64,000 bases of DNA, taken from assembly GCF_020594515.1 (NCBI RefSeq), contig NZ_JAJCTH010000020.1, forward strand, positions 1-64,000, written 5' to 3'. This document shows, in pieces, positions 29,064 to 38,365 of this stretch. Below the pieces are notes generated by a model. The model worked only from the letters and a program-made list of their open reading frames with translations, was not told the origin of the DNA and did no database searches. The DNA is from Rhodoferax sp. U2-2l. Lineage in GTDB: Bacteria > Pseudomonadota > Gammaproteobacteria > Burkholderiales > Burkholderiaceae_C. Position numbers and translations under genes: made by a program. Every line of letters begins with the position of its first letter. The stretch's first letter is position 1.

Positions 29064-29711
29064 TCAACCCAGCAGGTCGGCCACGTCCAGGATGCGTTGT
29101 GCCACCTCCACCAGGCGAAGGTTTTTGTCCATGGCCGTTTTGCGCAAACGGGCATAAGCCTCGCCCTCGCCCAGGTGCTGGCGCTCCATCAGCAAGGCCT
29201 TGGCGCGGTCAATCACCTTGCGGTCTTTCAGTTCGGCGCTGAGTTCATGCACCTCGCTGCGGGCATCAGCCAGCTCCTGGCGCAAAGCCTCTTCGTGGTG
29301 GAAACGGGCGATCGCCACATCCAGAATCGGGCGGATGCGCTCCGGTGACAAGCCCGCCACGATGTAAGCCGACACCCCCGCGGCCACGGCCGCCTTCACG
29401 TGGGTGGTGTCGTTGTCGTTGGTGAACATGACGATGGGTCGGCGCGCGTCACGGGTGGCCATCACCACATGCTCCAGCGCGTCACGCGCTTCGCTCTCGG
29501 CATCCACAATCACCAGATCAGGCTGCAATTGCGCGATGCGCTCCGTCAAGAACACATCGGCCGGGATCGAGGCCACCAGGTTAAAGCCGCTTTGCAACAG
29601 GCCGATGCGCAGGCTGCGCGAGCGTTCTGCCAGGGCAAGCGCCTGCTCACCTGAACTCTCGGTCGTGTCCAGGTCAGGTGCGATGACAACAATTCGAAGC
29701 GCCTCAGCCAT
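29064..29711 (-). CDS. nasT: ANTAR-domain antiterminator NasT
   Basis: This 215-residue AmiR/NasR-type response regulator has an N-terminal receiver-like domain (ALRIVVIAPDLDTTES, with an Asp in DLVIVDAES). A coiled linker follows, then the C-terminal ANTAR RNA-binding domain (KDRKVIDRAKALLMERQHLG, YARLRKTAMDKN). ANTAR proteins bind leader RNA and block intrinsic terminators. The next gene downstream, nrtA, has such a leader. No nasS (sensor) gene is adjacent. ATG 29711 was chosen because the frame before it lacks family similarity. Confidence 0.92.
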   Translation of the reverse strand: MAEALRIVVIAPDLDTTESSGEQALALAERSRSLRIGLLQSGFNLVASIPADVFLTERIAQLQPDLVIVDAESEARDALEHVVMATRDARRPIVMFTNDNDTTHVKAAVAAGVSAYIVAGLSPERIRPILDVAIARFHHEEALRQELADARSEVHELSAELKDRKVIDRAKALLMERQHLGEGEAYARLRKTAMDKNLRLVEVAQRILDVADLLG

Positions 29712-29888
29712 GCTCGCTACACGCAAAAAATGCGCCACCACCCCACAGCGCGGCACATCGTCGCAGCGGACAAGATGACATCTCTGCCCGGTGGCGTCCG
29801 TCGGCCAACGCGTTCAGAGGCTTGGCCTGGCCAACAGACTCTGTGGGCAGGCGACAAACGCGCCTGCGGTGGGCAAGGGATGGACGAC

Positions 29889-30977
29889 TTAGGAGCTGAA
29901 AAGGAAGTTCATCACGTCGCCGTCCTTGACGACGTAGTCCTTGCCTTCGGCGCGCATCTTGCCGGCGTCCTTGGCGCCCTGCTCACCCTTGAAGCTGATG
30001 AAATCTTCATAAGCAATGGTCTGGGCGCGGATGTAGCCCTTCTCAAAGTCGGTGTGGATCACGCCAGCCGCTTGCGGGCCGGTGTCGCCCTTGTGAATGG
30101 TCCAGGCGCGCACCTCTTTCACGCCAGCGGTGAAATAGGTCTGCAAGCCCAGCAGGTCGTACGCTGCGCGGATCAGGCGGTTCAGGCCCGGCTCGTGCAA
30201 GCCGAGTTCTTCGAGGAACATCAGCCGGTCGTCGTCACTCATCTCGGCCATCTCGGCCTCCAGCTTGGCGCTGATGGCCACCACCGGCGCGTTTTGCGCG
30301 TGGGCGTAGGCGGTGAGCCGGTCCAGGAACGGGTTGTTCTCAAAACCGTCTTCCGACACGTTGGCAACAAACATCGCCGGTTTGGCGGTGATCAGGAACA
30401 ACTGCTTGAGCAGCGGCAGTTCTTCCTTGGTGAAATCCAGCGTGCGCACCGGCTTGGCTTCATTCAGGGCGGCCTGGCAGCGCTCCAAAATGCTCACCAG
30501 CTTCATCGCCTCCTTGTCACCGCCCGACTTGGCCGCTTTCTGATAACGCGCCAAAGCCTTGTCCACCGTACTCAGGTCGGCCAGGCACAGCTCGGTCTGG
30601 ATCACTTCGATGTCGGAAATCGGGTCCACCCTGCCCGCCACATGCACCACGTTGTCATCTTCAAAACAGCGCACCACATTGATGGTGGCATCGGTTTCGC
30701 GGATGTGTGCCAGAAACTTGTTGCCCAGGCCTTCGCCCGTACTGGCCCCGGCCACCAAGCCGGCAATGTCCACAAACTCGACGATGGCGCGCTGGATCTT
30801 CTGCGGGTTGACAATGGCTGCCAGCGCGTCCAGGCGCGGGTCCGGCACCTCGACGATGCCCACATTGGGCTCAATCGTGCAAAAAGGGTAGTTCTCCGCC
30901 GCAATGCCCGCCTTGGTGAGTGCGTTGAACAGGGTCGATTTACCGACGTTGGGCAAGCCCACGATGCCACATTTCAT
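29889..30977 (-). CDS. ychF: Ribosome-associated ATPase/GTPase YchF
   Basis: This Obg-family P-loop protein of 362 residues hydrolyses ATP and associates with ribosomes. The N-terminus [20 protein letters not shown] holds the P-loop. [14 protein letters not shown] is G3, and the C-terminal TGS-like domain ends with [19 protein letters not shown] 30977 gives the exact family length. The divergent UbiH-family gene starts 118 bp away. Confidence 0.96.
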   Translation of the reverse strand: MKCGIVGLPNVGKSTLFNALTKAGIAAENYPFCTIEPNVGIVEVPDPRLDALAAIVNPQKIQRAIVEFVDIAGLVAGASTGEGLGNKFLAHIRETDATINVVRCFEDDNVVHVAGRVDPISDIEVIQTELCLADLSTVDKALARYQKAAKSGGDKEAMKLVSILERCQAALNEAKPVRTLDFTKEELPLLKQLFLITAKPAMFVANVSEDGFENNPFLDRLTAYAHAQNAPVVAISAKLEAEMAEMSDDDRLMFLEELGLHEPGLNRLIRAAYDLLGLQTYFTAGVKEVRAWTIHKGDTGPQAAGVIHTDFEKGYIRAQTIAYEDFISFKGEQGAKDAGKMRAEGKDYVVKDGDVMNFLFSS

Positions 30978-31095
30978 ACAAATCCTATCGAGTTGGGGAG
31001 CGCGCTGGCTCGCCGGCCGGTAGCCGCTGCGAGAGCGTCTGGCTAAACCCTGGATTATCCATGAGGCCACCGGGGCACTTCTACAATCATCCGCC

Positions 31096-32208
31096 ATGAA
31101 ACACCCATATGACATCTGCATCCGGGGCGGCGGCATTGTCGGCCACACCCTGGCCTTGTTGCTGGCCCGTGAGCGGCTGAACGTCGGGCTGGTGACCCAC
31201 CGACCAGCCGCTCACGGGCCCGACGTGCGCGCCTATGCGCTCAATGCCAAATCCAAAACCCTGCTGGCATCGGTGCGCTGCTGGCCCGACGCCCAGCACG
31301 CCACCGCAGTGACGCAGATGCAGGTGCTGGGTGACGACGGCGGCGTGGTCAACTTTTCTGCCAACGACCTGGCGGTGGATGCGCTGACCTGGATTGTGGA
31401 CGTGCCGCTGCTGGAGGCGCGACTGGCCGAGGCGGTGCGTTATCAGCCGCAGATTGAGGTGATTGACCACCCCATGCCCGCCACCCTGACGGTGGTGTGT
31501 GAAGGCAAAAGCAGCCGCACACGCGACGAACTCGGTGTGGCCTTTGACGTGGCGCACTACCCGCAGCGCGCCATTGCCGCACGCCTGACCACCGAGCTGG
31601 CCCACGGCCAAACCGCGCGCCAATGGTTTACGGAGGGTGAAATTCTGGCCTTCCTGCCGCTGGACGGCGAGCACGGCCACACGGTGGGCATCGTCTGGTC
31701 GGTCAAGGAAAGCCGTGTGCAGAGCTTGCTGGACGCCAGCACCGAGGATTTTTGCCAGGAACTGGCACAGGTCAGCGGCCACTGCCTGGGCGGCCTGCAG
31801 TTGGCCAGCGAGCGCGTGGCCTGGCCGCTGATGGCCTCCCAAGCCAGCCGCTGGATCGGCACCGCCCCCGACGGCACCACCTGGGCACTGGCCGGTGATG
31901 CCGCCCACGCCGTGCATCCGCTGGCCGGACAAGGCCTGAACCTGGGGCTAGGCGATGTGGCCGAGCTGGCGCGCATCCTGCAGACGCGCGCCGCCTGGCG
32001 CCCCGTCAACGACCCCAAGCTGATGCGCCAGTACGAGCGCACCCGCCGCGCCGAGGTGAGCGCCGCCGCGCTGGCCATGGACGGCCTGCAACAGCTGTTT
32101 TCCAAGAGCAGCCCCACCTGGCAAGCGCTGCGCAACTGGGGCATGAACGGTTTTGAGCGCAGCGGCCTGGCCAAGCAATGGGCCGCGCGCTACGCCATGG
32201 GCTTGTGA
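31096..32208 (+). CDS. UbiH/UbiF/VisC-family FAD monooxygenase
   Basis: A 370-residue flavoprotein probably acting in ring hydroxylation of ubiquinone. The dinucleotide-binding site is at the N-terminus ([20 protein letters not shown]) and the second FAD motif is [20 protein letters not shown]. Which ring position it modifies cannot be read from sequence. A -10-like TACAAT (31082-31087) ends 8 bases before the ATG and there is no Shine-Dalgarno, so the transcript may be leaderless. It is followed closely by the dsbC-like gene. Confidence 0.88.
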   Translation: MKHPYDICIRGGGIVGHTLALLLARERLNVGLVTHRPAAHGPDVRAYALNAKSKTLLASVRCWPDAQHATAVTQMQVLGDDGGVVNFSANDLAVDALTWIVDVPLLEARLAEAVRYQPQIEVIDHPMPATLTVVCEGKSSRTRDELGVAFDVAHYPQRAIAARLTTELAHGQTARQWFTEGEILAFLPLDGEHGHTVGIVWSVKESRVQSLLDASTEDFCQELAQVSGHCLGGLQLASERVAWPLMASQASRWIGTAPDGTTWALAGDAAHAVHPLAGQGLNLGLGDVAELARILQTRAAWRPVNDPKLMRQYERTRRAEVSAAALAMDGLQQLFSKSSPTWQALRNWGMNGFERSGLAKQWAARYAMGL

Positions 32209-32237
32209 GCCCTTGCAAGTTTTTTAACTGGAAGACG

Positions 32238-32966
32238 ATGAAACGAACTCATACCCCCCTGATCGCCTGTGCTGCGCTGCTGATCGCCTGCAGCTTGGGC
32301 AACGCCTTCGCGCAGGAGACCGCCATCCGCAAAAACCTGGCTGAGCGCTTGCCGCAGCTGGGCAAGATTGACGAGATCAGCAAAACGCCGATCAACGGGG
32401 TTTACGAAATCCGGTTCAACGGCACCGACATCCTGTACACCGACGCACAGGGCGACTACCTGCTGCAAGGCAACCTGATCGACACCAAGCAGCGCCGCAA
32501 CCTGACCGAAGAACGTGTCGACAAGCTCAGCGCCATCCGCTTTGACACGCTGCCGGTCAAAGACGCTGTCACCATCGTGCGCGGCAACGGCAAACGCAAG
32601 CTGGCGGTGTTTGAAGACCCCAACTGCGGCTACTGCAAGCGCTTTGAGCAAAGCCTGCTCAAGGTGGACAACGTCACCGTTTATCTGTATCTGTACCCGG
32701 TGCTGGGGCCGGGCTCGGTCGACAAATCCAAAGCCATCTGGTGCGCCAAAGACAAACCCAAAGCCTGGCACGACTGGATGCTCAACGGCGTGTCGCCCGC
32801 CCCCGCCAAATGTGACAGCACAGCGGTGGACCGCAACATCGCGCTGGGTAAAAAGCACAAGATCACCGGCACACCGACCCTGGTGTTTGCCGACGGCAGC
32901 CGCGTGCCCGGTGCCATTGACGCCGACCAGGTGGAACTGCGGCTGGCGCAGGCGGCTGGCCAATGA
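32238..32966 (+). CDS. dsbC: DsbC-family periplasmic disulfide isomerase
   Basis: A 242-residue exported thioredoxin-fold protein. A signal peptide (HTPLIACAALLIACSLGNAFAQ) is followed by the DsbC N-terminal dimerisation region. The active site is CGYC at residues 130-133 (EDPNCGYCKRF), and the cis-Pro region is KITGTPTLVFADG. It rearranges wrong disulfides in the periplasm. The ATG at 32238 begins the signal peptide. The stop overlaps the start of the M61 peptidase by 4 bp. Confidence 0.93.
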   Translation: MKRTHTPLIACAALLIACSLGNAFAQETAIRKNLAERLPQLGKIDEISKTPINGVYEIRFNGTDILYTDAQGDYLLQGNLIDTKQRRNLTEERVDKLSAIRFDTLPVKDAVTIVRGNGKRKLAVFEDPNCGYCKRFEQSLLKVDNVTVYLYLYPVLGPGSVDKSKAIWCAKDKPKAWHDWMLNGVSPAPAKCDSTAVDRNIALGKKHKITGTPTLVFADGSRVPGAIDADQVELRLAQAAGQ

Positions 32967-34786
32967 GTACCGCCGCGTCACGCGCCAGCACACGCCCTGG
33001 CCTGCACTATCAGGTGCGTGCACACAGCCTGCACGCCCATCTGTACGCCGTCACGCTGACCATCCACCGCCCGGCGGCACAGCAGCGGGTGAGCTTGCCC
33101 GTGTGGATTGCCGGCAGCTACCTGGTGCGCGAGTTTGCCAAACACCTGCAGGGCTTGAGCGCGCAACAAGGCCAAACCGCAGTGGCCGTCACCCAGTTGG
33201 ACAAGGCCACCTGGCAACTGGCCTGCGCGCCAGACCAACCCCTGGTGCTACGTTACGAGGTGTATGCCTTTGACAACTCGGTGCGCACCGCCTGGCTGGA
33301 CACGCAGCGCGGTTTTTTCAACGGCACCAGCCTGTGCCTCAAAGTCCATGGCCAGGAAGACCAACCCCATCGCCTGACGATGGCCAGCGACGGTTGGCCC
33401 AAAGACTGGCACGCCGCCACCGCCTTGCCTTTCGAGAAAGTCAACGCCAGGGGTTTCGGCAGCTACCTGGCAGCTGACTACGACGAACTGGTCGACTCAC
33501 CGGTGGAGATGGGCGCCTTCTGGAGCGGCAGCTTTGTGGCCCGTGGCGTGCCGCACCGTTTTGTGGTGGCTGGCGCCAGCGCCAGTTTTGACGGCGCGCG
33601 CCTGCTGGCCGATACACAAGCCATTTGCGAGGCTGAAATCGACTTCTGGCACGGCCAGCGCGCCAAAAGCAAAAGCGCCCAACGCCGCGCCCCACACGAC
33701 CGTTACGTCTTCATGCTCAACGCAGTGGACAACAGCTACGGCGGGCTGGAGCACCGCCACAGCACCGCGCTGATCTGCAAACGCGCCGACTTGCCACGCC
33801 TGGGACAGAGCCAGACCCTGGGCGCGGGCGACGGCTACACCAGCTTGCTGGGCTTGATCAGCCACGAGTACTTTCACACATGGAACGTCAAGCGCCTTCG
33901 CCCCGCCGAGTTCGCTCGCTATGACTATGGAAGCGAAAACTACACCGAGTTGCTGTGGTTTTTTGAAGGTTTCACCAGTTATTACGACGACCTGCTGCTG
34001 CGCCGCGCCGGACTGATCGACACCGCCACCTACCTGACGCTGTTGGCCAAAACCATCAACGCCGTGTTGCAGACCCCGGGCCGCCGGGTGCAAAGTGTGG
34101 CGCAGGCCAGTTTTGACGCCTGGGTCAAATACTACCGGCAGGACGAAAACAGCGCCAACGCCACCATCAGCTACTACACCAAGGGCGCGCTGGTGGCGCT
34201 GTGCCTGGACCTGAGCCTGCGCCAAGGCAGCCAAACCAGCCTGGACGCTGTCATGCGGGCGCTGTGGCAGCGCTGCAACGGCGGCCCGATGCTGGAATCC
34301 GACCTGCTGGCGGTGTTGCAAGACCTGTCGGGTGCGTCGTATGCCGAGCGCCTCGCCACGTGGGTGCACAGCACCGCCGAGTTGCCCCTGCAAGAGCTGT
34401 TGACCTCGCACGGCGTGAACTACGAGCAGGTCACAGCAGGGCTGGCCGAGCAACTGGGCATCAAGGTGTCTGAGTCGGGCGGCATCCGCATCAAGAGTGT
34501 GCTACGTGGCAGCGCGGCGGAACAGGCTGGTTTTGCCGCGGGTGACGAGTGGATCGGCCTGCAAGCCGGTGCGGGTCAGGGCCGGCCAGCAACCGGCTGG
34601 CGGCTCAACAAGCTGGATGACCTGCCGCTGTACCTGGGCCCGGCCAAAACCCTGCAAGCCCTGGTGGCGCGGGACCAGCGCCTGATCACGCTCCAGCTTG
34701 GCTTGCCCGATGACGTGAAACAGATCAAACTCTCGGCCCGGGACACGACCCGGATCGATGCATGGCTGCGCCCTGCCGCGAAGTGA
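32963..34786 (+). CDS. M61-family metallopeptidase with PDZ domain
   Basis: A 607-residue zinc aminopeptidase of the glycyl aminopeptidase type. The zinc site is HEYFH at residues 301-305 (LISHEYFHTWNVKRLRP), with the downstream Glu in LLWFFEGFTSYYDD at about 335. A PDZ-like domain lies near the C-terminus (IKSVLRGSAAEQAGFAAGDEWIG). No signal peptide is obvious, so it is probably cytoplasmic. It overlaps dsbC by 4 bp (ATGA). Confidence 0.93.
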   Translation: MSTAASRASTRPGLHYQVRAHSLHAHLYAVTLTIHRPAAQQRVSLPVWIAGSYLVREFAKHLQGLSAQQGQTAVAVTQLDKATWQLACAPDQPLVLRYEVYAFDNSVRTAWLDTQRGFFNGTSLCLKVHGQEDQPHRLTMASDGWPKDWHAATALPFEKVNARGFGSYLAADYDELVDSPVEMGAFWSGSFVARGVPHRFVVAGASASFDGARLLADTQAICEAEIDFWHGQRAKSKSAQRRAPHDRYVFMLNAVDNSYGGLEHRHSTALICKRADLPRLGQSQTLGAGDGYTSLLGLISHEYFHTWNVKRLRPAEFARYDYGSENYTELLWFFEGFTSYYDDLLLRRAGLIDTATYLTLLAKTINAVLQTPGRRVQSVAQASFDAWVKYYRQDENSANATISYYTKGALVALCLDLSLRQGSQTSLDAVMRALWQRCNGGPMLESDLLAVLQDLSGASYAERLATWVHSTAELPLQELLTSHGVNYEQVTAGLAEQLGIKVSESGGIRIKSVLRGSAAEQAGFAAGDEWIGLQAGAGQGRPATGWRLNKLDDLPLYLGPAKTLQALVARDQRLITLQLGLPDDVKQIKLSARDTTRIDAWLRPAAK

Positions 34787-34867
34787 CTTTGATGACGGCC
34801 AGCGCCACGTCCTGACGCGCTGGCGCCCATCACGTGTCCAAAAATTCAACAACGTCAAGGAGCCAGC

Positions 34868-35647
34868 ATGAGCTATGAAATGATCCATGTGCGCGTGGAA
34901 GCCGGCAAGGTCGGCATCATCACCCTGAACCGCCCCAAACAACTCAACGCGCTCAACGACCAGCTGATGAGCGAGCTGGGCGCCGCGCTTCAGGCCTTTG
35001 ACGCGGACAGCGCCATTGCCTGCACGATCATCACCGGCAGCGAAAAAGCTTTTGCCGCCGGTGCCGACATCGGTGCCATGGCCAGCTACAGCTTTGCCGA
35101 TGCCTACAAGGGCGACTTCATCACCCGTAACTGGGAAGCCATCCGCAGCGTGCGCAAACCGGTGATTGCTGCGGTGAGTGGCTTTGCGCTGGGTGGGGGT
35201 TGTGAGCTGGCGATGATGTGTGACTTCATCATCGCCGCCGACAACGCCAAGTTCGGCCAGCCCGAGATCAAACTCGGCATCATCCCTGGCGCCGGTGGCA
35301 CCCAGCGCCTGCCACGCGCAGTGGGCAAAGCCAAGGCCATGGACATGGCGCTGACCGGGCGCATGATGGACGCAGTCGAGGCCGAACGCGCCGGACTGGT
35401 CAGCCGTGTGGTGCCGCTGGACAAGCTGATGGACGAGGCCCTGGGCGCGGCCCTGATGATCAGCGAGTTCTCGCAGATCGCGGTCATGGCGGCCAAGGAG
35501 TCGGTCAACCGCGCCTTTGAAGGCAGCTTGAGTGATGGTGTGATGTTTGAGCGCCGCCTGTTCCACGCGTTGTTTGCCACGGCCGACCAGAAAGAGGGCA
35601 TGGACGCGTTTGTCAACAAACGCAAAGCCAACTTCAGTCACCTATAA
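34868..35647 (+). CDS. Enoyl-CoA hydratase
   Basis: A 259-residue crotonase-fold protein that hydrates 2-enoyl-CoA in fatty-acid or aromatic-acid degradation. The oxyanion-hole segment is [11 protein letters not shown] and the active-site region is [20 protein letters not shown], with the second catalytic Glu in [20 protein letters not shown]. All expected residues of an active hydratase are present. A good ribosome-binding site (AAGGAG) precedes ATG 34868. Substrate range cannot be determined. Confidence 0.94.
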   Translation: MSYEMIHVRVEAGKVGIITLNRPKQLNALNDQLMSELGAALQAFDADSAIACTIITGSEKAFAAGADIGAMASYSFADAYKGDFITRNWEAIRSVRKPVIAAVSGFALGGGCELAMMCDFIIAADNAKFGQPEIKLGIIPGAGGTQRLPRAVGKAKAMDMALTGRMMDAVEAERAGLVSRVVPLDKLMDEALGAALMISEFSQIAVMAAKESVNRAFEGSLSDGVMFERRLFHALFATADQKEGMDAFVNKRKANFSHL

Positions 35648-35660
35648 CGGACAACCCACC

Positions 35661-35691
35661 TTGCCAAATGGCCATTTCTTCCCGCTATAAT
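35661..35691 (+). promoter_or_regulatory. Promoter of tRNA-Met
   Basis: TTGCCA (35661-35666) and a perfect TATAAT (35686-35691) are separated by 19 bp, about 11 bases before the tRNA gene. The -10 is strong and the spacing is slightly long. Confidence 0.65.
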
Positions 35692-35702
35692 CTCGCCTCG
35701 TT

Positions 35703-35779
35703 GGTGATATAGCTCAGCTGGTTAGAGCGCAGCATTCATAATGCTGATGTCGGTGGTTCAAATCCACCTATCACCACCA
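35703..35779 (+). tRNA. tRNA-Met (anticodon CAT)
   Basis: A 77-nt cloverleaf. The acceptor stem GGTGATA pairs with TATCACC, the D-loop contains AGCTCAGCTGGTTAGAGC, and the anticodon stem-loop AGCATTCATAATGCT carries CAT. The T-arm has GGTTCAAATCC, and the 3' CCA is encoded. The lack of an initiator-type C-A acceptor mismatch indicates elongator Met. A CAT anticodon could also mean tRNA-Ile2, but the acceptor stem does not suggest that. Confidence 0.95.
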
Positions 35780-35800
35780 AAGATTTTTACCCAAAACTCA

Positions 35801-35835
35801 AAACCCGCATGCTCCCCAGCCTGGCGGGTTTTTTT
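35801..35835 (+). terminator. Intrinsic terminator after tRNA-Met
   Basis: Stem AAACCCGC/GCGGGTTT with a 15-nt loop followed by a T-run, 22 bp after the tRNA. It separates the tRNA unit from the export operon downstream. Confidence 0.85.
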
Positions 35836-35962
35836 CTTGCTTCACACCTAGTCAATGACATGACTGGCGCAGTTGCACCCCCTGGCGGGCGATGTTTGCC
35901 AAGCAGCGGTGATTGAACCCTTCGGGCGCACGCCACGCGCCACCCAAAAAGGCACCTGATAC

Positions 35963-37363
35963 ATGAAGCCCCAATTTGGTGTGTTACTGGCTGGCCTGCT
36001 GTCGACCCTGTGTGGGCTGACGCAGGCTCAAGCCCCTTCGCTGACGTTTGAGTCAGCCTGGGAACGTGCCCAATCCGGCTCCGACCAGCTGGCTGCGGCC
36101 CAAGCCGGTGTCGACAGCAAAGCCCTGCAGTCCCAAGGCCTCCAGGGCCTGGGCGGGCCGGTGGTGCAGCTGAGCGCCGCTGCGTACGCCTACAACCTGA
36201 ACCTGGATGTGAATCTGGACACGGTCAACAAAAGCCTGTCCCAGATCGGCCAGCAGCTGCCCCCATCACTGCACGCCATGGGCATCAGCCTGCCGCAGTT
36301 GCCGTCGAGCTACAGCTACAACCGATCGGACACCGGCACCACCAAAAACATCTCCTTCGTCTGGCCGCTCTACACCGGTGGTGTGGCCGACTCGGTGCGT
36401 GGTTTTGTGCAGGCGCAAGGCGACGAAGCCCGTGCCGATGCCGACAAAACCGGCCAAACGCTGATGACCCAACTGGTGCAGCGTTATTTTGGCGCCCAGC
36501 TCAGCGCCCGGGCGGCTGGTTTGCGCCAGGCGGCACTGGATGACATCAGTCAACACGATGCGGCGACCGCCAAGATGCTGGCCTCAGGCGTGATCTCGCG
36601 GGTCGAACGGCTGCAAGCGCAGGTCGCGCTCGAAGAAGCCCGGCGCCAGGCCCAGAAAGCCCGCAGTGATGCCGAACTGGCTGCCGTGGCCCTGGCACGC
36701 ACGCTGCAGATGGAGGCGCTGGTGACACCAGCCACCCCGCTGTTTGTGTTGACCCAGCCGGTGGAGCCGCTGACCCATTTTTTATCCGAAGCACTGTCAC
36801 GCCACCCCGGGCTGGCCAAGGTGGCGGCCAAACAGGCGCAGGCCGAACAGTTGCACCAGGGCCAGGAAGGTTTGCGCAAACCCCAGGTGTTTGCCTTTGG
36901 TCAGCGTCAGTTGCAAACCGGCCAGGCCGATTGGGTGGCCGGGGTCGGCGTGCGCTGGACGTTATTTGATGCGGTCGACCGTGACCTGCTGGCCGCCGCC
37001 TCAGCCAAGCAGATTGAACAAGCTCAACGCACCGAGCAACAAGCACGCAGCGACATCAGCCTGCTGGTCGAGAAGAACTGGCGCCAGGTGGAACAGACAC
37101 GGCGCCAGTTTTTGGCCACCGAGCCCGGTGTGACCCTGGCCAAAGAGGTGCTGCGCCTGCGCCGCGCCGCCTTGCGCGAAGGCACCGGCACCGTGCTGGA
37201 GCTGATGGATGCCGACGTCAACCTGGCCAAGGTGGAAACCGAACGCGCCCAGGTAGCCTACGACTATGTGCTGGCCCTGGCCAGTTTGCTCGAGAGCTGC
37301 GGCCTGTCTGACAGCTTCAGCCGTTATGCCAGCCGTGCCGATGTGAGGATAGAGGGATCATGA
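35963..37363 (+). CDS. TolC-family outer-membrane efflux protein
   Basis: A 466-residue outer-membrane channel component. A signal peptide (VLLAGLLSTLCGLTQAQA) is followed by two helical repeats typical of TolC-like proteins (RAAGLRQAALDDISQHD, VSRVER-like segments, and LRLRRAALREGTGTVLELMD). It is the first gene of a four-gene export operon, and its stop overlaps the next start by 4 bp. The upstream 127 bp hold a small inverted repeat (AGTCA-N6-TGACT, about 35851-35866) that could bind a regulator, but no regulator gene is adjacent. Confidence 0.9.
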   Translation: MKPQFGVLLAGLLSTLCGLTQAQAPSLTFESAWERAQSGSDQLAAAQAGVDSKALQSQGLQGLGGPVVQLSAAAYAYNLNLDVNLDTVNKSLSQIGQQLPPSLHAMGISLPQLPSSYSYNRSDTGTTKNISFVWPLYTGGVADSVRGFVQAQGDEARADADKTGQTLMTQLVQRYFGAQLSARAAGLRQAALDDISQHDAATAKMLASGVISRVERLQAQVALEEARRQAQKARSDAELAAVALARTLQMEALVTPATPLFVLTQPVEPLTHFLSEALSRHPGLAKVAAKQAQAEQLHQGQEGLRKPQVFAFGQRQLQTGQADWVAGVGVRWTLFDAVDRDLLAAASAKQIEQAQRTEQQARSDISLLVEKNWRQVEQTRRQFLATEPGVTLAKEVLRLRRAALREGTGTVLELMDADVNLAKVETERAQVAYDYVLALASLLESCGLSDSFSRYASRADVRIEGS

Positions 37364-38343
37364 CAACAAGCCGACCCGTGAAAAATGTGGCACTGGGCCT
37401 TGCAGCCGCTGCCGTGGTGGCCCTGCTGGCCTATGGGTTCTGGCAAGCCAGCCAGCCCGCACCGGAAGTGTTTCAAGGCCAGATGGAGGCGCATGAGACC
37501 GACATTGCGCCCAAAGTCACGGCCCGCATCGCCGAGGTGCTGGTCCAGGAAGGTGACCAGGTTCAGGTAGGCAGCACGCTGATGCGCACCAACAGCCCCG
37601 AAGTGAGCGCCAAGCTGGCCCAGGCTACCGGTGCCCAACAGGCGGCCCAGGCCCTGTCTGACAAAGCCCAGAACGGCGCCCGCCCGCAGGAGATCGAGAT
37701 GGCGCGGCTGCAGTGGCAACGTGCCCAGTCAGCCGCTGAACTGGCCGAGGTCTCGTACAAACGTGTGGCCGGTCTGGCCAAAGAAGGTTTGGTGGCGGAC
37801 CAGAAACGCGACGAGGCTTATGCCAACTTCAGCACCTCACGCGACCAGGCGCTGGCCGCCAAAGCCCAGTACGAGCTGGCCCGCGCGGGCGCACGGGCCG
37901 AAGACAAGGCCGCCGCCAAGGCACAGGTGCAACAGGTCACCGGCGTGGTGGCCGAGGTGCAAGCAGCCCAGGACGAAACCGCGTTGAAAAGCCCGGTGGC
38001 CGGTGAGGTGGCCAAGGTGCTGGCCAAGGTGGGCGAACTCTCCGCCCAGGGTGTGGCGGTGGTCACGGTGGTGGACCTGGCCGACCAATGGGTGGTGCTC
38101 AATGTGCGTGAAGACCGCCTACAGCGTTTTGCCAACGGCAGTGAGTTTGACGCGGTGTTGCCCGCGCTGGGCAAGCAGCAGGTGCGCTTCAAGGTGTTCT
38201 ACACCGCGGTCTTGCCCGATTTCGCCACCTGGCGCGCCACCCGCGCCGGGCAAGGTTTTGATGCCCGCACCTTTGAAGTCAAGGCCCGGCCGCTGGCGCG
38301 CATCGAAGGCGCGCGCCCCGGAATGAGTGTGCTGGTGCAGTGA
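37360..38343 (+). CDS. HlyD-family periplasmic adaptor
   Basis: A 327-residue membrane-fusion protein. It has an N-terminal membrane anchor (VALGLAAAAVVALLAYGFW), a biotinyl-lipoyl-like half (VTARIAEVLVQEGDQVQVG) and a long alpha-hairpin rich in Ala/Gln. The second lipoyl half (LKSPVAGEVAKVLAKVGELS) and beta-barrel follow. It should link the inner-membrane ABC-2 permeases to the TolC-like channel. Architecture resembles YhiI-type adaptors of ABC-2 efflux systems. Confidence 0.92.
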   Translation: MTTSRPVKNVALGLAAAAVVALLAYGFWQASQPAPEVFQGQMEAHETDIAPKVTARIAEVLVQEGDQVQVGSTLMRTNSPEVSAKLAQATGAQQAAQALSDKAQNGARPQEIEMARLQWQRAQSAAELAEVSYKRVAGLAKEGLVADQKRDEAYANFSTSRDQALAAKAQYELARAGARAEDKAAAKAQVQQVTGVVAEVQAAQDETALKSPVAGEVAKVLAKVGELSAQGVAVVTVVDLADQWVVLNVREDRLQRFANGSEFDAVLPALGKQQVRFKVFYTAVLPDFATWRATRAGQGFDARTFEVKARPLARIEGARPGMSVLVQ

Positions 38344-38365
38344 TCTGCCTGCCCAGCAGCGTGGC

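Noticed and set aside
35703..35779. tRNA-Ile2 (lysidine-modified CAT anticodon)
   Set aside because: The acceptor and anticodon stems fit elongator Met better. A tRNA model scan would decide.
35703..35962. Integration site of a genomic island at the tRNA-Met 3' end before the export operon
   Set aside because: No direct repeat of the tRNA end was found downstream, and there is no integrase gene. Flanking genes look native.
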